A DNA stretch of 64,000 nt, taken from Gavia stellata (Eukaryota; Chordata; Aves; Gaviiformes; Gaviidae). The translations under genes were made by a program, and so were the position numbers. The first letter of the stretch is position 1. Each line of letters opens with the position of its first letter. Below are positions 22,001 through 31,400 of this stretch, piece by piece. The notes beneath the pieces are model-generated. The model ran no database searches. It worked only from the letters and a program-made list of their open reading frames with translations, and had not been told where the DNA came from. The DNA lies in the NCBI RefSeq assembly GCF_030936135.1, contig NC_082611.1:8695001-8759000 (forward strand), read 5' to 3'.

Positions 22001-24885
22001 ACAGCCAAGGTAGAACAGTAGTACCATTTTGTGTAATTATTGAAAAGACCCAATCCAGTATTAAAAGAACCCCCAAACAAAAGCTTCTTTGGATGCAATG
22101 ATGTGTTAATTCCTTAATGCAGAGGTTGCCAAAGAAGTTTAACAAAGCTTACCCCATTAAGTATTTGTCGATTAGCTGCTTTCATTAGTTCAGTAATAGC
22201 TCTATTATGCTGCAGTCTTACAGTACTAAATTCATCACAGAAGGCAAAAGGAGAGAGCAACCCTGTTCTTGTGAAAGCCTGACGAAGTACTGTACAAAGG
22301 AACAGAGAAAGGTCACATTAAATAAAGCCATTAAATAAGACCATGTAAACAGTTGTTTTTTGAATGAGAAACTTTATTTGAAAGATAGTGTATCTGAAAA
22401 AAATGAACAGTCACTCCTACTCTAATGCCTTTTCCCATACTCTTAGCAATAAAAACTAATTAAATCCAAACTAGAGATGTCTGTGGGAATCCCTTCGCAT
22501 AATACAGTTATTTGCCATGCCCTTCATGGTCACAACAGCATCTCCTCTTCTTCCTTATCTCAACAGATGAATTATACAAACATCCAGCCATTCACTTACT
22601 TGTTACCCTTGGACTAATTTTCATCAGTGAAAAGAGAAATTCAAAGCATGGTCACAGTTATGAGGATGTTTTATAATAACAAGTGGTAATGACAAGATTT
22701 TCTAATTCAGATACAAACTCAGACATTTGTACACATACTAAGTAAAGAATGAATTCACTCCCTTCCACCCCCCCCCCCCCCCCAAGCACTACATCTTTCT
22801 CAGCTGGAGTAAAACAATGCTGTGGCAGAAAAAAACCCTAGCAAATACTGGAGATGGGTGCATCTGCAAAGACGCTACAAAAATGTACTTAAAAGTTTGA
22901 GGAGTCCCAAGGTCTTAAAAAAACTCTTACGAGCAAGTTTGTTTTAAGATGTTTCTTTGGCACCAGTATTTAAAAAAATCCGCCTATTACTTTATCTTTT
23001 GAAGGAGATAAAATTTATTGAAAGTGAACCTATAAGAAATCGGGGATTGTGCTATACAAGCCTTATGGACATAGTTACACACACCAGAAAAGTGGGAAAA
23101 ACCCACCCGTGCCGACATGAATATACCAGCCAAAACCACAAACCAGGTACAATTACTGCAATATGTATATCTTAAATCAGGTTTGTTCCATTTGGGAAAT
23201 TGGTTTAAACTATACCAATGGAGGAACATCATTTGCCATAGAAGTACACTGGGAAGCCAAGCAGCTACATACTTTGGAAGATACCCGGGTTGGGTTTTTT
23301 TTTTGTTCCTCTCCCAAAAGGAGGAAATTTGATTGGTTTTTTCCCAGATATTTTCGGTTTTGATAGGGATAATAGAAAGACCCAGGTCCAAACATCTACA
23401 TCAGACTTCAAGAATGAAAAAATTACAATTGTCTGCATTGTTGCTACTAGATGCTATAAACGGCTTCAATTGTAAGTACGAGCAATATATTAGATTTTAT
23501 TTTCTACAATCATGTATAGTAAGGAGAAAAACCTTGGAGATTGTTTCTCGAATGAATTAAGTATGTGCCTAAATGAACGAAATACCTAAGATAAGTCACA
23601 TACCAAGAAGACAGATTTCAAAAGATAACTTCACACCTAAAGCTGCAAGCTCCATGAATTATATCAAGAGACTTTATGGGAAAATAAAGGACTTACAAAG
23701 GTATTTACTCTGATTTTCACAGACCATAATTTTGAAAGATTTACTGAAGACTATGCTACAGGTATTTCTTAATAAATATTTTTATTAAATTCCTCTACTA
23801 TCTGTGTTTTTAGATCAGATTTAGCAGCTAGATAATTTACCCTGCTACCCTTCTCATGATACAACTCACATGATTTAGCTGGAACAGAACCGTCTGATCC
23901 TTGCATCTACAAGAATATTCTGTTACTGTTTTCAAAACTAAGTCAGGTCCTCATTCCCAATTAAGTTGATTCAGGATACTCATCCTCTTCTCAGAATTAC
24001 TCTTGTCCCAGTGGGATGAGACTTAGGGCTTTGTATTGATATTACCCGGTAATTCTGCACAGAGGAATCTGGTACGTATTACAGTGAGGCCGTTTAAGAG
24101 ACAGGAAAGAACTACTCTTACTAACTTCGGAACAAACACCTCGAATGAACGGGGTTGTGCGTGTACATGTGGCAGAGATGCTCCAGCAGCGACACGAGCA
24201 GCAGCTGGTTTTGGATGGTCGAAGTGAAATTCACAAACTTTTGCGACCCGTTTGCAACTCGCAGCTCCGCCGGCACATCCGATTCTGGAAAAGGACAGTC
24301 AGACGAATGCATTTCGGTCTGAGCGTATGCCTATTCACCAAAACATCAAAACCACATGCGAACCCACGCAGCTTCAACACAGCCCTGCCTCACAGAAAGG
24401 CACCACACGAGCCGCCGCTCAGCGAGATGCTTAAGACACCGACTGGGAACTAACCGAATTACAGCTAACTTTTATAAGCGCACGTAAAAAGTAGCTAAGC
24501 GGAGAGGACGAGGCTCTCCCCGAGGGAGGGGGAGCTCCCACAGCGGCCGCAGGGCAGGGCGCGCTGCCAAGGGCCTGCCCGCTCTTGCATCACCCCCCGC
24601 GGCTGCCGCTGCCTCGAGGCGATGGGGAAGGCAGGGAAGGAGGAAGGCGGCGGTCCTGCCCCCCTCCCACTCCGCCAACCGGGGGGGGGGGGAGCCGGGG
24701 GCCCCGCCGTCACCCGCGGGAAGCGGGGGACCTCCCTGCTCGCCCACACCTCCCGCAGAGGACAGGGCTGCCCCCGCGCCCCGCTTACCGTCAAAGCGCG
24801 GCTCCGGGCTCTCCTCAGGGAACTCGATGGCGGGCGGCGGCGCGCGCGGCGCGGCGGCCCTCGGCGGGAACTCGCCGCGCCACAT
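6886..24885 (-). CDS. EIF2AK1: EIF2AK1 (HRI), haem-regulated eIF2alpha kinase
   Basis: HRI phosphorylates eIF2alpha to slow translation when haem is low or under oxidative or mitochondrial stress. Fifteen coding exons run down the minus strand: 24885-24789, 24284-24126, 22289-22153, 21401-21370, 20915-20816, 19981-19901, 19496-19379, 17782-17731, 17015-16646, 15588-15477, 13839-13733, 8397-8277, 8162-8083, 7730-7497 and 7008-6886. They sum to 1923 nt (640 aa; human 630) with consistent phases. Visible parts: start MWRGEF; N-terminal haem-binding-type domain; glycine loop [11 protein letters not shown] (165-175); ATP Lys in AIKK (188); Ser-rich acidic insert (about 215-400); HRDIKPRN (451-458); DFG (472-474); C-terminal coiled coil ending LGSPV. 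The human haem-contact motifs HH and CP read QH (112-113) and CSP (419-421). The exon 7/8 junction is least certain. Confidence 0.95.
10755..11447 (+). mobile_element. CR1 LINE, 5'-truncated 3' fragment
   Basis: The fragment reads as the end of CR1 ORF2 ([52 protein letters not shown]). It then has the CR1 3' UTR and the typical tail ATTCTATGATTTTATAA. The reading frame is interrupted several times, so it is a dead, moderately old copy lying antisense to EIF2AK1. Confidence 0.95.
12050..12758 (+). pseudogene. ANKRD61: ANKRD61 remnant (ankyrin repeats), antisense inside EIF2AK1
   Basis: In human, ANKRD61 lies at this same place, antisense within EIF2AK1. Here one frame reads [62 protein letters not shown], matching human [33 protein letters not shown] and LTRNGESP. 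Homology moves to a second frame near 12455 ([18 protein letters not shown]) and a third near 12572 ([30 protein letters not shown]), ending at TAA 12756-12758. Before 12105 a further break and loss of about five codons separates a weak [10 protein letters not shown] match. No earlier exons or start were found. At least three disruptions argue for a pseudogene. Assembly indels could explain the two single-base ones. Confidence 0.8.
12948..13003. repeat. GGGAC-type short tandem repeat
   Basis: About nine imperfect copies of GGGAC/GGGAAC are followed by three GAC units. The tract is strongly G-rich on one strand, surrounded by AT-rich intron. Confidence 0.85.
13733..13839 (-). CDS. EIF2AK1: EIF2AK1 coding exon 11, catalytic loop
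   Basis: Encodes [20 protein letters not shown] and the catalytic loop VMHRDIK. With exon 10 it forms TCSPY where human has ACPY; the Cys of that CP motif is a reported haem ligand in mammalian HRI. The DFG motif follows in exon 12 (8277-8397). Confidence 0.93.
13840..15476 (-). other. EIF2AK1 intron between exons 10 and 11
   Basis: A 1.6-kb AT-rich intron with homopolymer T runs. No gene or recognisable repeat was seen. Confidence 0.7.
16646..17015 (-). CDS. EIF2AK1: EIF2AK1 coding exon 9, kinase insert
   Basis: A 370-nt exon rich in Ser, Asp and Glu ([29 protein letters not shown]) that ends in CGEFE. It is the low-complexity insert between the kinase lobes and varies strongly between species. 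Confidence 0.92.
17731..17782 (-). CDS. EIF2AK1: EIF2AK1 small coding exon 8 (52 nt)
   Basis: Between acceptor CAATAG and donor GTAAGC, one phase reads [16 protein letters not shown]. This resembles the human stretch AAIELPSLEVLSDQEED at the same point of the kinase insert. It joins in phase to exon 9 ([13 protein letters not shown]). The upstream junction is less clear: it needs exon 7 to end at a GTAATT donor. Confidence 0.65.
22153..22289 (-). CDS. EIF2AK1: EIF2AK1 coding exon 3
   Basis: Encodes the end of the N-terminal haem-binding domain: [20 protein letters not shown] then [11 protein letters not shown]. Human has RLHHNRAI here; the first His of the pair is Gln in this sequence. Confidence 0.92.
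22290..24125 (-). other. EIF2AK1 intron 2
   Basis: A 1.8-kb intron with a run of 16 C at 22768-22783. The zone 22950-23560 has many overlapping open frames on both strands, the longest 134 codons on the minus strand, but none shows a recognisable protein. I see no gene there. Confidence 0.65.
22768..22783. repeat. Poly(C) tract
   Basis: An uninterrupted run of 16 C, inside EIF2AK1 intron 2. Confidence 0.9.
24126..24284 (-). CDS. EIF2AK1: EIF2AK1 coding exon 2
   Basis: Encodes [10 protein letters not shown] through [15 protein letters not shown] place the donor at GTTAGT because only this phase joins exon 3 as FRILRQAF, matching human FKLLCQTF. The stronger-looking GTAAGA four bases further on would break the frame. 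Confidence 0.85.
24789..24885 (-). CDS. EIF2AK1: EIF2AK1 coding exon 1 with start codon
   Basis: The ATG at 24885-24883 gives [17 protein letters not shown], then [12 protein letters not shown], which lines up with human PPAIDFPAEGPDP. The open frame continues upstream but without an ATG. The donor GTAAGC splits a codon after one base, and exon 2 continues with ESDVPAEL. Confidence 0.88.
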
Positions 24886-25343
24886 GCCGGGCGCTGGGGT
24901 CCCGGCCTTCGCTCCGGCCGACGGGGCCTGCCCGCCTCCCTGTGGGCGGCCCCGGAGGCCGGGCCGGCGTTTATGGCCGCTCTTTGAGCGCAGAGCAATA
25001 GGAATCACTCGGAGACGGGTAAATACGGCCCGGAAGGCAGAGACGGGCGGGAAGACTACGGCCGAGGAAAGGGCTCGCACCGACGCTTCGTGCTGGGGAG
25101 CTGAGGCGTCCCCTCGCGCAGCGGGGCTGGCGGAGACCCCTTACCTCCGCGCGGGGCTGTGGCTCCCCGCATCGCCCGCGAAGCGGCCGGCGGGGCCCCC
25201 AGGCCCGCGGGAGCCCCCTCGTCGCGGCGCCCTCGGCCCCTCGCCCTGACCGGGGGTCGCCGAGCCCCCTCTAGCGGGCTCCCGGCAGCGGCACAGGGGC
25301 GGTGCTGGTCCCCGTGTGACCCGGAGGAGCTCGCTTCTCCCCC

Positions 25344-25368
25344 CCGCCGCCGCCGCCGCCGCCGCCTC
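25344..25368. repeat. CCG trinucleotide repeat
   Basis: About eight CCG units in the shared EIF2AK1/USP42 promoter, probably in or near 5' untranslated sequence. Confidence 0.85.
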
Positions 25369-25439
25369 CTTTCCTCCCCCCGCCCGCTTGCCCGGCCGGC
25401 GCCGGGCCCCGGATGCAAGAGGCCGGCGGAGGGACGTCA

Positions 25440-25542
25440 TTGTTCCCCGACGGGCTGTAACAGTAGGCGGAGCGGGCCGGGCTGAGGCGGGGGCTGCGGC
25501 GAGGGGGACCCGGCAGCGCCGAGTCAAGCGGGGCCGAGCCAG
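25440..25542 (+). other. USP42: Probable noncoding first exon of USP42
   Basis: The coding part of USP42 starts two bases inside an exon at 28385, so an upstream noncoding exon must exist. CCAG followed by GTAATG at 25543 is a good donor in the CpG island at the right place. The transcription start is not defined; only the donor is a specific prediction. Confidence 0.45.
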
Positions 25543-28384
25543 GTAATGGGGCTGGGGGGGGGAGTCGGGCCTGGCGGCGGCCTGGCAGAGCCCGGCAGCG
25601 CCGCGTGCGCCTTCCTGCCGGGAAATCAATGGGCCGGGGGGGAGGGGCCGGCCCGGGAAAGGGAAGGGAACGCGACCGGCGGGAGCAGCCGGCTCAGCCC
25701 AGCCCAGCCCAGCGCGCCGGGGCGCCAGCCAGGCACTCGGCCGCTGCCCTCCTGCCTGGCGGGCAGCCGGAGGGGGTGGGACCCCCGGGCGGGGCGGGGC
25801 GCCGTCCCCAGCACGCGGCGGAGGGACCCAGCCCCGCCGCCGCCACCACCCCCTGGGCCGGCGGGACCGGCCCCCTCTCGGCGCGGCGCGGGGTGGCGGT
25901 GCCCGGCGCGATGCCTCCGCTCCACGCCCGCCTCCTCCGTTAAGCGCCGGGGTCCCGCCGGCGGCCGCCTGCCGCCTGCCTCTCCCTCCGCCTGCCGCTC
26001 CCTTCTCCTCCTCCTCCTCCTCCTCCTCCTGCCGGCGCGGGGACTCAGCATTGCTTCCCCGCGTCCCGGTGCCGGCGGGAGGGCGGCCGGGGTCCCCTTG
26101 CCCCGAGTACCCGCGGCGTTCTTCCCCGCCTCGCGCGGCGTTGTTCCGCGCTCGACGTAGGCGGCGGCTCCTCGCGGGGCCTGCCGCCTCCCATTCGGAG
26201 GGTCCGGGTTCGATTCGTCTCCCTTTCCCACCCCCCGCCGCGTTGCTATGGGCACAGAGTCGCGCTGGGCGACGCCTAGTGCGGTCCTGCCTCCGGACGG
26301 TCTGCAAGGCGCGGGCTCCCTCTCGGGCTCGGAAAGGTGAAGACGGGGCGGGGAGGGCGGGCACTGAGGCTGCACGGCACGCCGCTAGGCCTGCCCCCAG
26401 CTGGGCCGGGAGCCGGGGGCCGGCAGCCGCCGGGGCGGGGCGCACGATGGCCCGGCGGGACCGGGGCGGTGCGCGAGTTGGAGGGAGAGGGGCGGAGCGG
26501 GGGCTCCCTCAGAGCCCTTCCCCGGCCCCCCCCCCTCGCCTGCGGGTCGGGGTCGGTTTGGTTTTGTGTGTGTTCGGGCTTTTACCGCTGCTGGGCGCGG
26601 ACATGTTGCGTGCAGGCGTGCTGTGCCTGTCCGCCAAGGCAGCCGTTCCTCGCTCCCTGTCGACGCGTTTTCAGGAACCGAAACCCTTCAGAAAGGCAGA
26701 GCAGGGGGCGGCCGAGTTGGTGCTTCACGCTTAGCCCTAGTAATAAAAGGGCGTCGGAGGGTTTAATTTTCAGCAGGGCTGTTAGGACACGTTAGACGAC
26801 GCCGGGCCGGTTCGGAGCCCGAATGAACAGCTTGCGGCCCGGGGTGAGGAGCCGCGGTGGGCACCGGGGCTGTCCTGGCTGCTGCGGCTGCCGGGCGCCC
26901 GCAGCCCGCAAACCCGGCGCCGGCGGCAGGAATGCCTGCGCCGGGAAACTGCCGGGCTGCGCGGGACCGGGGCCGAGAGGACGTGAAGTTACTCCGCGCT
27001 TGGCGTACATAATTGGCTTCCAGTTGAAAGGGTAAAGTGATAATTAGTTTCGCGTTTCCTGGCTTGGTGGCTGGGTTATTTTTTAATGAAAGTATAACTA
27101 GCGCGGCGTGTGTGTGTTTGGGGTGTTTCTGCCTTTCCTTTTTTTTTTTTTGTTTGTTTTTTTTGCTTACAGTAGCGTTGTAGTGAGGGAGTGTCATCTG
27201 TAATTTAGAGATGTAACCGTGCCTGGTCTTCATACCTGTGCTCTACTAGTTTTCCGTTGCTCCTGATTTCTACCTAGGTATTTTTGTGTGTGTGTGTGTG
27301 TTGGTTTTTTTACAATCACTGCTGAAAATGTTTGTTTTGTAATGAGGTGAATGCATAATCACTACTCCCTGGTTAAACGCAATTTTGTGAATGGGATCTT
27401 GTATAAAATCTTTTTTGAGCTGTGATTTATTGTGTGCAAAGTGGAGACCAAATATAAATATTTAGATCTGAGTCATTACTGATGTGTTTTGTAATGAGAC
27501 TGCTGAAAAAATCTAAACAACACTGACACAAAACTCCAAATTGGAGGAAAGTAACTGTTTTATCTGTTTTACTTTTCAGTACCATACTGGGAAAAAGTGT
27601 ATTATGATTTCCGCACAGGGAAATAACACTCAATACACATCACAATGTAAATTTATGTTCAGCAGTGGTGTAGGAACAGAATCTGTACGTATGTTGAACA
27701 ATGGGAGAGGAAAAGTATCAGTGTTTATAGTTTTTGTACTTCTTTGTTGAAGAGATGTTATGTCCAAATTAAGAATTACATTGACATACTTTGAAAAAGT
27801 GGTGGATCTGATTTATTCTTAGTAGTGCTGATATTTGCTGTTGTATAGTGCTTGATATCTGGTGATGTATCACTCAATTGTCAAATTGAAAAATACATAA
27901 GTCTTACCTCATTGGTCAATATAACGCTCAAGCTTTTTTGTGATAACATTCTTCTCTTTGCCTTTCACTGCAGTCTTGATTCTGCTTTTTGTCCCACAAA
28001 TACGTTTTAAATATGTTGTTGAAACACTTTCCCTTTCAATTGGAAAAAGGTATCTGCAATTTGAAGACTGGATCTTATCTGAAAATCACTGAGCCCCAAG
28101 AACTTCATAGCTGTAATGGATTAAAAAATCCTGTGAAGCTGTATGAAATGTCACCAGCTCTGCAGAAGTTAAAAGTAATACTGGTGCAGTTTTGATGGAA
28201 AATTCTGCTTTGTGTGTTTAGTTTTGGGGTTTGTTTTTGGGTTTTTTTGGTTTTTTTTTTTTTTTACTCGTTCTAATCAGCTATTTAGTTCTTCAAGTTA
28301 TTTCTTTGACAGGATTTCTCCTTTTCTTTCTGGAATGCTTCTTGACATTCTTTCTGTCAACCAGAACTTTTGCCTCTGTTACAG
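25543..28384 (+). other. USP42 intron 1
   Basis: The GC-rich first half belongs to the CpG island; the second half is AT-rich. A short (TG)n run lies at 27285-27300. No other gene was seen. Confidence 0.6.
26004..26030. repeat. CTC trinucleotide repeat
   Basis: About nine CTC units in USP42 intron 1, within the CpG island. Confidence 0.9.
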
Positions 28385-28386
28385 AT

Positions 28387-28407
28387 ATGAACAATGACCA
28401 TAGTTAA
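28387..28407 (+). promoter_or_regulatory. USP42: Upstream ORF overlapping the USP42 start codon
   Basis: An ATG seven bases before the USP42 ATG opens a six-codon frame (MNNDHS) ending in TAA at 28405-28407, inside the USP42 coding sequence. If exon 1 ends in CCAG, this ATG has G at -3. The USP42 ATG itself has A at -3 and A at +4. Scanning ribosomes must skip or re-initiate past the first ATG. Confidence 0.6.
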
Positions 28408-31400
28408 CAAGCCAAAATCTTCAAAATCTAAAAAATCATCATCAAGGCGGTCTGACAAATCTAAGAAGCCCCGTACTAAAAAAATGACGTCACGCACCGC
28501 CAATTTGGGCCGGGTACCACCTTCAGAAGATCCAAACAAAGTCTCTGTGGACAAAGGACCTGGAGGTGCTATTTATTGTAGATCATCTCAAAAATCTAAG
28601 CCTTTTGCCCAAAGAGATCTAGGTAAGTGTGTCTTTTGTCCTCCCCCCCTTTTTCTTAAAAACAAAACAAAAGTAGAAAATGCAGTTCTTATTTGTTGCA
28701 CTGCTATAAAATGGGACTAAGACGAATAAAGACTTCAGTGGTAGACTTCAATTTTATGAATCCCTTAAGGCAACTGAAGTCACTGGTGTTGCAAAATTTA
28801 GTTTTATCTATTTACAGTCTATTTGTAACTTAGTTTTAATCTATTTACAATAAATTATGAGGAGCTTTTTATAATACACAGACTTATCCAGGTCTTTTCT
28901 GTTATGAAATGAAAAGTACATTTTACCGTTGTTATTCATGGCTTCCATTATTCACAAGTCTTTGAATGATAACCCTGCTCTGGAAGAGATCTGATATCTA
29001 TAAGGTTACCTTCTGTGCTAGTTACTTGCTCATTTTTCTGTCTTAGTTCTTATATTAATTACCATATAATTACAAGTGTAAGTTTGTGGTTTAAGTTACA
29101 ATAAGAGAAAAAATTATAATTGAATTAATAATCAGATTAAAGACTATAGATGGAAAGAAACCTGGAAAAGTTACTAGAATCAGCGTGGTAGTTTGTCTTG
29201 CATTAGAAAAATTAAAACCGATGAATAAAATATTGTCCAAAGGAGTGTGTTGACAAGCAAATTCGAGTGGCAATGCTAAAGCTATGTGTCATGTGTTTTC
29301 GTGTTTTGGAGTATAGCTGGTTCTTCTGGGTGCTCCTGAAGAATGCTACTTTTTAAATATCATTTTTAAAACAAAAACAATACATCTCTTTTAAAGTACA
29401 ATTTTCTTGCAGTTGTTAATGATGGAATTGCTCCGCCGCAAAGGATTCTTTTTCCACCTGAGAAAATTTGTATGGATTGGCAACAAACACAAAGTGTTGG
29501 AGTTGGACTGCAGAATCTCGGCAACACATGTTTCCTTAATTCTACTCTACAGTGTTTGACCTACACACCTCCTCTCGCCAATTACATGCTTTCTCTTGAA
29601 CACACCCAGTCATGTGAGTGCTTTCTAGCATTATTATAAATCTGTTGGACACCTCTGAAGGTGACAAAACAACAGAGATTCTGTGAAGAAAACTCTTCAT
29701 TGTCCTGTTTTATCTGTAGAAGCTGGCTTTGAACATGATCTTGAAGGTCTTTTCCATGATTCTATGATTATATTAACAGGAGGCTCAGAATAGCATATAA
29801 AGTGCATATGTTCATTTAATGCACTTTATATTTAATATTTACTTTTATATTTATAACTTTAAAAAAAGATAATTTCTTGCTTCACGTGAATAATGAAGTG
29901 CATTGTAAAGTAAGGCATTTGATGAACATTTGGGTTTCCTGCTGGTAGAAAGCTGATAAAATTTAGGATATTGGCATTGTAGATTCTTAATCTTCGCAGC
30001 CTCGATGCTGTGATGCACTAATACTATGATAAACTATATGGTCACTGTTGACCCATTAAAAAAAAAAAAACCACTCTAGAAAGCACTACGAGCTAATCTC
30101 TTATGAACTGAAATAGAAATTGGTGTGGGACTGTATTCAAACTTAGGCTGATTTTATTCTAAATAAAATTTTGTATTTTTTTTAAACCCTTGAATTTGTG
30201 TTCTTGGAATTTGATTTTTATACTTGAATTTATTTAAGCCTAGGAGCCTCTTTTCATATCCATATATGTGTATTTTTATAAAGGCACCTGTACGCTTTCT
30301 ATTCTGGTATCTTTGTATTGATTCATAGAAATGTAACTGTGTTTTCTTATTGTATATAAAAATTATTTCAGTTAAGAATCCTGTTGAAAAAAGGAGGGCA
30401 GAAGCACTAATACATACATTACTTTAATCTTTCCTTTCTCCCAGAGGATTCTTAGCTCTGTGTCATGTAGCTCACCTAACAGCAGTGTGCTGAAAATAAC
30501 GCATATTCTCTCTTAGTGCTGTATCATCAATGTCAATATTGTTTCCTCATATATTCTGCAGTCTGTGGAGTTCACATACCTGTCAGCCTGCAAAAAAGAA
30601 TGACATTGCAATAATTACGTAGATTTCTCATCAGAAAACGTGCTTTAGTACAGACTTAATAGACATTTTTATTGTATACGGTTCTGTGTAATAAAATGTC
30701 ACAAAACTACTGGGATATTGACCCCTTAGGAGAAGAGAATGTAGCATGGAGAGTGGACATTGTACCTATAACTTAAAGATTTTTTTTTTTTTTTAGGTTT
30801 TTTTTGTAGCAATGTGTATTTGACTAGACTAGGATGCTTTCTTCTTTCACTCTTCAGGTCATGAAGAAGGCTTCTGTATGATGTGCACGATGGAAACGCA
30901 CATTAACCAAGTCCTATGTTGCTCTAATAATGCCATCAAACCTACATCTGTTATCAATGGCCTTAAAAGTAAGTAATTTCAGATTGTTTTATTTTTTGAC
31001 ATTTTTTAATTTTTCAAAGAATTATTTGATGCATATAAATGATTTTGTTACTTTAAGAAGAGATATTTTAGAAATACAAGTTTTCTTTCATTTTATATGA
31101 GATAAACATAACCACCCTCTTATTTATTAGGAATAGGAAAACATTTCCATTTTGGCAGTCAAGAAGATGCACATGAATTCTTATGCTTCACTGTTGATGC
31201 TTTGCAGAAAGCTTGCTTAAATGGAAGCACCAAGTAAGCATAAACAAATTAACTTTTAAATGTTCTCTAGCTGCTCTTCTCTTTTATTTACTATAGTAAA
31301 TTAAAATCTGTGTCCTTGGTTTTCATAAAAAGAAAACCTGAAGAGTTAATTCTGTGCCTTATCTGAGGTCTGATTATAATTTATTTCCAGACTGGACAGA

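Larger units (their letters stand above)
24470..27030. promoter_or_regulatory. CpG island and bidirectional promoter of EIF2AK1 and USP42
   Basis: About 2.5 kb of very GC- and CpG-rich DNA covers EIF2AK1 exon 1 and the presumed USP42 first exon. The two genes diverge from it. A CRE-like GACGTCA lies at 25433-25439 and many GC boxes (GGGCGGG type) are present; there is no TATA box. Very long open frames on both strands here (up to 434 codons) reflect the lack of AT-rich stop codons, not genes. Confidence 0.85.

Noticed and set aside
22768-22783. Poly(C) run as a possible functional element
   Set aside because: Homopolymer runs of this kind occur elsewhere in the window (about 50392-50405 C, about 34440 G) and have no gene-related position.
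22987-23391. A 134-codon minus-strand open frame in EIF2AK1 intron 2
   Set aside because: Six frames overlap here in both directions, none with recognisable protein features; this looks like chance in low-stop DNA.
25141-26445. A 434-codon open frame on the minus strand and several long ones on both strands between 24.5 and 27.0 kb
   Set aside because: Their composition (Ala, Gly, Pro, Arg) is that of CpG-island DNA read in any frame. They overlap each other on both strands and show no domain.
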